Shown here piece after piece: positions 6,670-11,103 of a DNA stretch of 11,103 nt (its first letter is position 1; every line of letters starts with the position of its first letter). Source of the stretch: Christensenellaceae bacterium. GTDB lineage: Bacteria > Bacillota > Clostridia > Christensenellales > SZUA-584. Position numbers and translations under genes: made by a program. The notes under the pieces are model-generated. The model did not search any database, was not told the origin of the DNA, and saw nothing but the letters and a program-made list of their open reading frames with translations. Location: positions 1 to 11,103 of the forward strand of contig JAAXZP010000070.1 of assembly GCA_012719815.1 (NCBI GenBank), given 5' to 3'.

Positions 6670-6675
6670 TATAAT
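6670..6675 (+). promoter_or_regulatory. Possible -10 element for the ATPase-permease genes
   Basis: A perfect TATAAT lies 87 bp before the ATPase ATG, between the two repeat copies. No convincing -35 hexamer is present 16-18 bp upstream, so the call is weak. If used, initiation would be near 6682. The transcript would then contain only the right repeat copy. Confidence 0.3.
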
Positions 6676-6688
6676 CGATCAGGCCGAA

Positions 6689-6723
6689 GCGGCGGATTGC
6701 GCGGCCTGTGCGGCACGGCAATC
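6689..6723 (+). repeat. Direct repeat, right copy (partner 6615-6647)
   Basis: This is the second copy of the 33-35-nt repeat, placed just upstream of the ATPase ribosome site. Its CGGCCTG (6702-6708) can pair with CAGGCCG (6680-6686), the same segment that the left copy can pair with. GCGGATTGC (6692-6700) can also pair with GCAATCTGC (6717-6725) through one G-U pair. Confidence 0.75.
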
Positions 6724-6762
6724 TGCCGGCAGGGCGAGATCACGAGGGAGGCAAAACTCACT

Positions 6763-8316
6763 ATGCAAAATGCCAAAGTGGCTGTCTGCATGCGCGACAT
6801 CACCAAGACATTTGGCCCGGTTGTGGCAAACGACCGGATAGGGCTCGACATACGCAGGGGAGAGATACTCGCCCTGCTTGGAGAAAACGGCAGCGGCAAG
6901 ACCACGCTTATGAACATGCTGGCTGGTATCTATTATCCCGATGCCGGTCAGATATTTGTGGACGGACACGAGGTGTCCATCCGCAGCCCCAAGGACGCTT
7001 ACGACCTGGGCATCGGCATGATCCATCAGCACTTCAAGCTGGTGGACGTGTTTACGGCGGCGGAGAACATCATACTCGGTATCAAAGACGCCGGCCGCAG
7101 CCTCGATCTGAAAACCGTGGGCGAAAAAATTCGCGCCATATGCGACATGTACGGCTTTGATATCGACCCGAACCAGAAGATCTACGACATGTCCGTCTCC
7201 CAGAAGCAGACGGTGGAGATCGTCAAAGTGCTTTACCGTGGCGCCGACATACTGATACTCGACGAGCCTACCGCCGTTCTGACCCCGCAGGAGACGGAGA
7301 AGCTGTTTGCCATACTGCGCAACATGCGGAACGACGGCAAGGCGATCGTCATCATCACGCACAAGCTGCACGAGGTCGAGGAGATATCGGACCGCGTGGT
7401 GGTGCTGCGGCGCGGGCAGTGCGTTGGCGAGAAGATGACAAAAGACACCAATGCCGCGGAGATGACCAATATGATGGTGGGCCGCCAGGTGTCTCTGAAT
7501 ATCGACCGGCCCGAACCGGTTGACCCCAAGCCCCGCCTCATTGTGGAAGGGCTGACGGTGAAGGATGCGGACGGGGTGGTCAAGCTTTCCGATGTGTCGT
7601 TCACCGCGTATTCGGGGGAAATCCTCGGCATCGCGGGCATTTCCGGCTGCGGCCAGAAGGAACTGCTGGAAGCCATCGCGGGGCTGCAGGACTTCGAATC
7701 GGGCAGTATCCGGTATATCGACCCGGACACCGGCAAAGAAATCGAGCTGATTGGCAAGGACCCGCGCGAGATTTTCGACATGGGCGTCACTTTGGCGTTT
7801 GTGCCCGAAGACAGGCTTGGCATGGGGCTTGTCGGCAGCATGGACCTGACCGACAACATGATGCTGCGCTCGTTCCGCAGCGGCAGGTCCATATTTACCG
7901 ACAGGAAAAAGCCGCGCCAGCTCGCAGAGCGCGTGGTGCGCGAGCTGGCGGTGGACACGCCGGGGCTTTCCACGCCGGTGCGCCGTCTGTCGGGCGGCAA
8001 TGTGCAAAAAGTTTTGGTGGGCCGCGAGATTTCCTCTTCGCCCACCGTGCTGATGACAGCCTACGCCGTGCGCGGGCTGGACATCAATTCATCCTACACG
8101 ATTTACGACCTGCTCAACCAGCAGAAGCAAAAGGGCGTTGCCGTCATCTATGTCGGCGAAGACCTCGACGTGCTGCTGGAACTCTGTGACCGGATACTGG
8201 TGCTGTGCGGCGGAAGGGTGAGCGGCATCGTTCCCGGAAGAGACGCTGACAAAAATGAGGTAGGTCTGATGATGACAAGGCTGGGAGGAATGCAGTGCAA
8301 TGAGTCAACACACTAA
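6763..8316 (+). CDS. Double-NBD ATP-binding protein of the nucleoside ABC importer
   Basis: The 517-residue product is a tandem ATPase of the YufO/NupO (sugar/nucleoside CUT2-like) type. NBD1 has Walker A GENGSGKT (40-47), Q89 in IHQH, a weak signature MSVSQKQ (143-149), Walker B ILILDEP (163-169) and H200. NBD2 has a degenerate Walker A (GISGCGQK, 292-299), a canonical signature LSGGN (409-413), the segment VLMTAYAVRGLD (429-440) in place of a normal Walker B, and VGEDLD where the H-loop His would be. The family typically has a degenerate NBD2 Walker A with a good signature, so ATP hydrolysis should occur mainly at the NBD1 Walker/NBD2 signature site. It powers purine nucleoside uptake with the two permeases downstream. 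GGGAGG lies 11 bases before ATG 6763, a slightly long spacing, but no better start exists. The 3' end overlaps the first permease by 17 bp, implying translational coupling. Confidence 0.93.
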   Translation: MQNAKVAVCMRDITKTFGPVVANDRIGLDIRRGEILALLGENGSGKTTLMNMLAGIYYPDAGQIFVDGHEVSIRSPKDAYDLGIGMIHQHFKLVDVFTAAENIILGIKDAGRSLDLKTVGEKIRAICDMYGFDIDPNQKIYDMSVSQKQTVEIVKVLYRGADILILDEPTAVLTPQETEKLFAILRNMRNDGKAIVIITHKLHEVEEISDRVVVLRRGQCVGEKMTKDTNAAEMTNMMVGRQVSLNIDRPEPVDPKPRLIVEGLTVKDADGVVKLSDVSFTAYSGEILGIAGISGCGQKELLEAIAGLQDFESGSIRYIDPDTGKEIELIGKDPREIFDMGVTLAFVPEDRLGMGLVGSMDLTDNMMLRSFRSGRSIFTDRKKPRQLAERVVRELAVDTPGLSTPVRRLSGGNVQKVLVGREISSSPTVLMTAYAVRGLDINSSYTIYDLLNQQKQKGVAVIYVGEDLDVLLELCDRILVLCGGRVSGIVPGRDADKNEVGLMMTRLGGMQCNESTH

Positions 8317-9397
8317 AGTACCCTTAATGCGCATCGTCAAGCGCGAATCGATTTCTTTCTGGCGTGCGTCGCTCATCCGGCTTATCGGCCTTATATTGGC
8401 GCTTGCTGCCAGCGCTATCGTGATATACGCCATCGTTAAGCTTAACCCGCTTAACGTATATGTCGCCATGTTCGACGGCAACTTCGGCACGGAGAAACGG
8501 ACTTGGGTAACCCTGCGCGATATGGTGATGCTGCTGTGCATCGGCGTCGGCCTTGCGCCTGCGTTCAAGATGCGTTTCTGGAACATCGGCGCGGAAGGGC
8601 AGATACTCGTCGGCGGCATTGCGACCGCTGCGGTGATGATCTACCTGCGCACCGCGTTGCCCACATGGGCGATGCTGCTGGTGTCCTTTGCGGTGAGCTG
8701 CGCGGCAGGCGCCGTATGGGGGCTGCTGCCGGCCGTATTCAAGGCGCGTTTTGGGACAAACGAGACGCTGTTTACGCTGATGATGAACTACGTCGCCATC
8801 CAGCTGACCTCGTATTGCGTGGCCCTGTGGGAAAATCCTTTCGGCTCCAACACCGTGGGCATCATCAACCAGCAGACCAAGGCCGGCTGGTTCCCGTCAC
8901 TGTTCGGGCAGCAGTATCTTTTAAACGTGATCATCGTGCTGGTGCTGACCGTTCTCATGTTTATCTACCTGCGCTACACCAAGCAGGGGTATGAGATCGC
9001 GGTGGTGGGCGAATCCGAGCGCACGGCCCGTTATGTCGGTATTCACGTGAAAACGGTCATCATCCGGACGATGATGATATCGGGCGCGATCTGCGGGCTC
9101 GCGGGGTTCATCGCGGTGGCAGGTTCGTCTCATACGATTTCCACCAGCACCGCGGGAGGCAGCGGGTTTACGGCCATCATCGTGGCCTGGCTGGCCAAGT
9201 TCAACACGTTTACCATGATCGCTGTGGCGGCGCTGCTGGTATTCCTGGAAAAGGGCGCGATACAGATCGCGTCGCAGTACAACATGAACGATTTCGCATC
9301 CAAGATGGTGACGGGCATTATACTGTTCTTCATCCTGGGAAGCGAGTTCTTCACGAATTACCGGCTGGTTTTCCGCGGTGTAAAGGAGGCGCACTGA
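8300..9397 (+). CDS. Nucleoside ABC importer permease, first subunit (NupP-like)
   Basis: The 365-residue membrane protein belongs to the BPD_transp_2 family used by nucleoside and ribose-type importers. After a basic N-terminus, hydrophobic segments include about 26-46, 74-90, 100-118, 122-142, 207-224 and 255-275, with more towards the C-terminus. Family marks include MRFWNIGAEGQ (91-101), GTNETLFTLMMNYVAIQL (152-169) and the cytoplasmic coupling-loop-like GESERTARYVGIHVKTV (237-253). It should pair with the second permease to form the channel. The start ATG at 8300 lies inside the end of the ATPase gene, with GGAGG at 8284-8288, 11 bases upstream. A second Met at codon 10 has no ribosome site of its own. 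One base separates its stop from the next ATG. Confidence 0.93.
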   Translation: MSQHTKVPLMRIVKRESISFWRASLIRLIGLILALAASAIVIYAIVKLNPLNVYVAMFDGNFGTEKRTWVTLRDMVMLLCIGVGLAPAFKMRFWNIGAEGQILVGGIATAAVMIYLRTALPTWAMLLVSFAVSCAAGAVWGLLPAVFKARFGTNETLFTLMMNYVAIQLTSYCVALWENPFGSNTVGIINQQTKAGWFPSLFGQQYLLNVIIVLVLTVLMFIYLRYTKQGYEIAVVGESERTARYVGIHVKTVIIRTMMISGAICGLAGFIAVAGSSHTISTSTAGGSGFTAIIVAWLAKFNTFTMIAVAALLVFLEKGAIQIASQYNMNDFASKMVTGIILFFILGSEFFTNYRLVFRGVKEAH

Positions 9398-9398
9398 T

Positions 9399-10370
9399 AT
9401 GGACCAACTAGTTTCCCTGTTTGAAGCCGCTGTCGTGTTCGGCACCGTCATACTCTTCGGCTCGGTCGGCGAGATTCTGACCGAGAAATCCGGCAACCTG
9501 AACCTCGGCGTTCCGGGCATCATGTACCTCGGCGGCATCGCGGGCCTTGCCGGCGCGTTCTGGTACGAATCCAACTTCGCGTCGCCCGTGCCCTTTATCG
9601 GCCTGCTGATCTCGCTGGTCTGCTCGCTGGCGGCCGCTATGCTCGGCGGCCTGATATACAGCTTTCTCACCATCACGTTGAGGGCCAACCAGAACGTTAC
9701 CGGTCTGACGCTGACGATTTTCGGCGGGGGCGTTGCCAACTTCTTCGGCGGCGCGCTCAACAACATGGCGGGCGGCGTCGGTCAGATTTCCGTGGCCGCG
9801 ACGAGCAGCGCCTACCGGGCGACGCTGCCTTTCCTGTCGGAAGTGAGCCTGTTTTCCTCGCTGGGCTTTATGGTCTACCTGGCGCTCATCCTCGCCGTTG
9901 TCACCAGCATATTTTTAAGCAGGACGCACAAGGGCCTGAATCTGCGCGCGGTGGGCGAGAACCCCGCCACGGCGGACGCCGCCGGCATCAGCGTGGTCAA
10001 AAACAAGTACTTGGCTACCTGCACCGGCGCGGCCATTACCGGGCTCGGCGGTCTGTACTATGTGATGGACTACATCAAGGGTACATGGGCCATTGACGGC
10101 GGCATTGAGAGGCTGGGTTGGCTGGCTGTGGCGCTGGTCATTTTCGCCCGCTGGAAGCCGCTGCATGCCATCTGGGGCTCGTATCTCTTTGGCATACTGT
10201 TCTGGCTGTGGCTCTACATACCGGGCCTGACCCGTTCGTCGCAGGAGATATTCAAAGTGCTGCCTTACGTGGTGACGATTGTGGTGCTCATCATCGTGTC
10301 TACGCGCAGGAAGCGCGAGCATCAGCCTCCGGCCAGTTTGGGCCTGCCGTATTTCCGCGAGGAACGATAG
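9399..10370 (+). CDS. Nucleoside ABC importer permease, second subunit (NupQ-like)
   Basis: The 323-residue BPD_transp_2 permease is the partner of the preceding protein. It opens with FGTVILFGSVGEILTEKSGNLNLGVPGIMYLGG (14-46), the conserved N-terminal motif of this subunit. It has several membrane helices, and the coupling-loop motif NLRAVGENPATADAAGISVVKNKY lies in the middle third. The C-terminus is short and charged (RRKREHQPPASLGLPYFREER). AAGGAGG (9383-9389), inside the end of the first permease gene, lies nine bases before the ATG, and the stop-to-start gap is one base, so the pair is translated as a unit. The order lipoprotein-ATPase-permease-permease is that of Bacillus subtilis nupNOPQ and lactococcal bmpA-nupABC. 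A terminator follows 34 bp after the stop. Confidence 0.93.
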   Translation: MDQLVSLFEAAVVFGTVILFGSVGEILTEKSGNLNLGVPGIMYLGGIAGLAGAFWYESNFASPVPFIGLLISLVCSLAAAMLGGLIYSFLTITLRANQNVTGLTLTIFGGGVANFFGGALNNMAGGVGQISVAATSSAYRATLPFLSEVSLFSSLGFMVYLALILAVVTSIFLSRTHKGLNLRAVGENPATADAAGISVVKNKYLATCTGAAITGLGGLYYVMDYIKGTWAIDGGIERLGWLAVALVIFARWKPLHAIWGSYLFGILFWLWLYIPGLTRSSQEIFKVLPYVVTIVVLIIVSTRRKREHQPPASLGLPYFREER

Positions 10371-10404
10371 CGTCAGGGATTAAGCAGCAAACTATTTTGT
10401 CATC

Positions 10405-10435
10405 AAGCCGGCAATGTCAGCCGGCTTTATCTTTT
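10405..10435 (+). terminator. Terminator of the nucleoside importer genes
   Basis: A perfect 8-bp GC-rich stem (AAGCCGGC at 10405-10412 with GCCGGCTT at 10420-10427) has a 7-nt loop and is followed by TATCTTTT. It lies after the last permease and before the phosphofructokinase promoter. Confidence 0.85.
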
Positions 10436-10492
10436 GCCTGAAAAAAGTTGCAGAATACGGGCGCCAAATTTGAAAAATAATCACAGTGCGGG

Positions 10493-10521
10493 TTGAAAAT
10501 AAATAACAGCTGGGATATAAT
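10493..10521 (+). promoter_or_regulatory. Sigma-A promoter of the phosphofructokinase gene
   Basis: TTGAAA (10493-10498) is followed after exactly 17 bp by a perfect TATAAT (10516-10521). Initiation near 10528 gives a leader of about 40 nt. This is the closest match to consensus in the window and suggests strong, probably constitutive expression. Confidence 0.85.
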
Positions 10522-10567
10522 TTTTTGCAAATCGTATTTTTATTTTACCAAAAAGGAGAGATGGCCA

Positions 10568-11103
10568 ATGGGTGCTTTGAGAGGGGCATGTATGTTTGGA
10601 CAGTCCGGCGGGCCGACGTCCGTCATCAACGCGAGCGCAGCTGGCGTGTTTTTGCAGGCGCTGAGCGAGGACTGCATCACCAAGGTCTACGGCGCGGCGC
10701 ACGGCATCCGCGGGGTGCTGGAAGAGAATTTCTACGATATCGGCCAGGAAGACAGGGCAGAGCTTGAGCTTTTGAAAACAACGCCGTCTTCGGCGCTGGG
10801 CTCCGTCCGCTACAAGCTGGCTGATCCGGACAAGGACGACACGGATTTCAAGCGGCTGCTGGAAGTTTTCAAGAAATACGACGTGCGCTATTTCTTCTAC
10901 AACGGCGGCAACGACTCCATGGACACCTGCAACAAGGTCAGCAAATACATGCAGAAAGCCGGATACGAATGCAGGATCATGGGAGTGCCGAAGACAATAG
11001 ACAACGACCTCTGGGGAACCGACCACTGCCCCGGCTATGGAAGCGCGGCAAAATACATTGCGACATCCACGATGGAAGTTTATCACGACGCACGGGTTTA
11101 TGA
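10568..11103 (+). CDS. pfp: Pyrophosphate-dependent 6-phosphofructokinase, N-terminal part (cut by window end)
   Basis: The frame from ATG 10568 stays open to the window end, giving 178 residues of a protein usually around 400 long. It phosphorylates fructose 6-phosphate in glycolysis, with PPi rather than ATP as donor. The phosphate-binding GQSGGPTSVIN is at 11-21. The donor-specificity motif is GGNDSMDT (113-120), with Asp at the position where ATP enzymes have Gly (GGDGS). The catalytic loop PKTIDNDL (141-148) has Lys where ATP enzymes have Gly. By family knowledge, Asp plus Lys at these two places marks PPi enzymes, which work reversibly. CPGYGSAAKY (154-163) follows. AAGGAGAG (10553-10560) lies seven bases before the ATG. 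An overlapping ATG at 10561 in another frame gives only an 80-residue shadow. It has its own promoter and is independent of the importer. Confidence 0.93.
   Translation, partial: MGALRGACMFGQSGGPTSVINASAAGVFLQALSEDCITKVYGAAHGIRGVLEENFYDIGQEDRAELELLKTTPSSALGSVRYKLADPDKDDTDFKRLLEVFKKYDVRYFFYNGGNDSMDTCNKVSKYMQKAGYECRIMGVPKTIDNDLWGTDHCPGYGSAAKYIATSTMEVYHDARVY

Larger units (their letters stand above)
6460..6762. other. Repeat-rich intergenic region between lipoprotein and ATPase genes
   Basis: These 303 bp hold no recognisable gene. In order they contain the lipoprotein terminator (6474-6517), a tandem ~40-nt imperfect repeat (6524-6603), a second direct repeat pair (6615-6647 and 6689-6723), and a TATAAT at 6670-6675 without a good -35. 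The ATPase ribosome site GGGAGG (6746-6751) follows. The frame of the ATPase is open back to 6697, but that extension has no family match. Confidence 0.6.

Noticed and set aside
6697..6762. An upstream ATG at 6697 giving the ATPase 22 more residues.
   Set aside because: The extension overlaps the repeat and ribosome-site region, has no ribosome site of its own, and the family N-terminus fits the start at 6763.

Overview
The window looks like chromosomal DNA from an anaerobic Firmicute, probably a class Clostridia relative with fairly GC-rich genes. The evidence is AGGAGG-type ribosome binding sites, a Bacillus/Clostridium-type purine-nucleoside ABC transporter, an AdeC-type adenine deaminase, a clostridial-style pyrophosphate-dependent phosphofructokinase, and AT-rich intergenic DNA carrying intrinsic terminators. 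There is no sign of an integrated element, CRISPR array, tRNA or rRNA. The genus cannot be fixed from the sequence alone.

Layout. Positions 1-951 (+) hold the C-terminal signalling half of a methyl-accepting chemotaxis protein, closed by a strong terminator. It converges on a UbiB/ABC1-type atypical kinase gene (1023-2654, -), which has its own extended -10 promoter near 2760. Upstream of that on the same strand is adenine deaminase (2937-4667, -). A 475-bp AT-rich divergent region (4668-5142) follows. From it, reading right, come a BMP/PnrA-type substrate-binding lipoprotein (5143-6459), a terminator, a 303-bp repeat-rich gap, then a double-NBD ATPase (6763-8316) and two permeases (8300-9397 and 9399-10370), closed by another terminator. 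At the right edge a PPi-dependent phosphofructokinase begins (10568) behind a near-consensus promoter. It is cut by the window end.

How the genes work together. The lipoprotein, ATPase and two permeases form a complete nucleoside importer of the NupNOPQ/BmpA-NupABC type. The divergent adenine deaminase converts adenine, which could be released from imported adenosine, to hypoxanthine and ammonia. The centre of the window is therefore best read as a purine-scavenging locus. The chemotaxis protein, UbiB-like kinase and phosphofructokinase look like independent neighbours.

Most genes are ordinary family members. The points that deserve a second look are: a missing DFG aspartate in the UbiB-like protein; a bulged inverted repeat overlapping the probable BMP promoter; a terminator-like structure in the adenine deaminase leader; a tandem ~40-nt repeat and a second repeat pair with mutually exclusive stems between the lipoprotein and ATPase genes; and an ABC ATPase with one clearly degenerate composite site. 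No clearly new multi-gene system was recognised.
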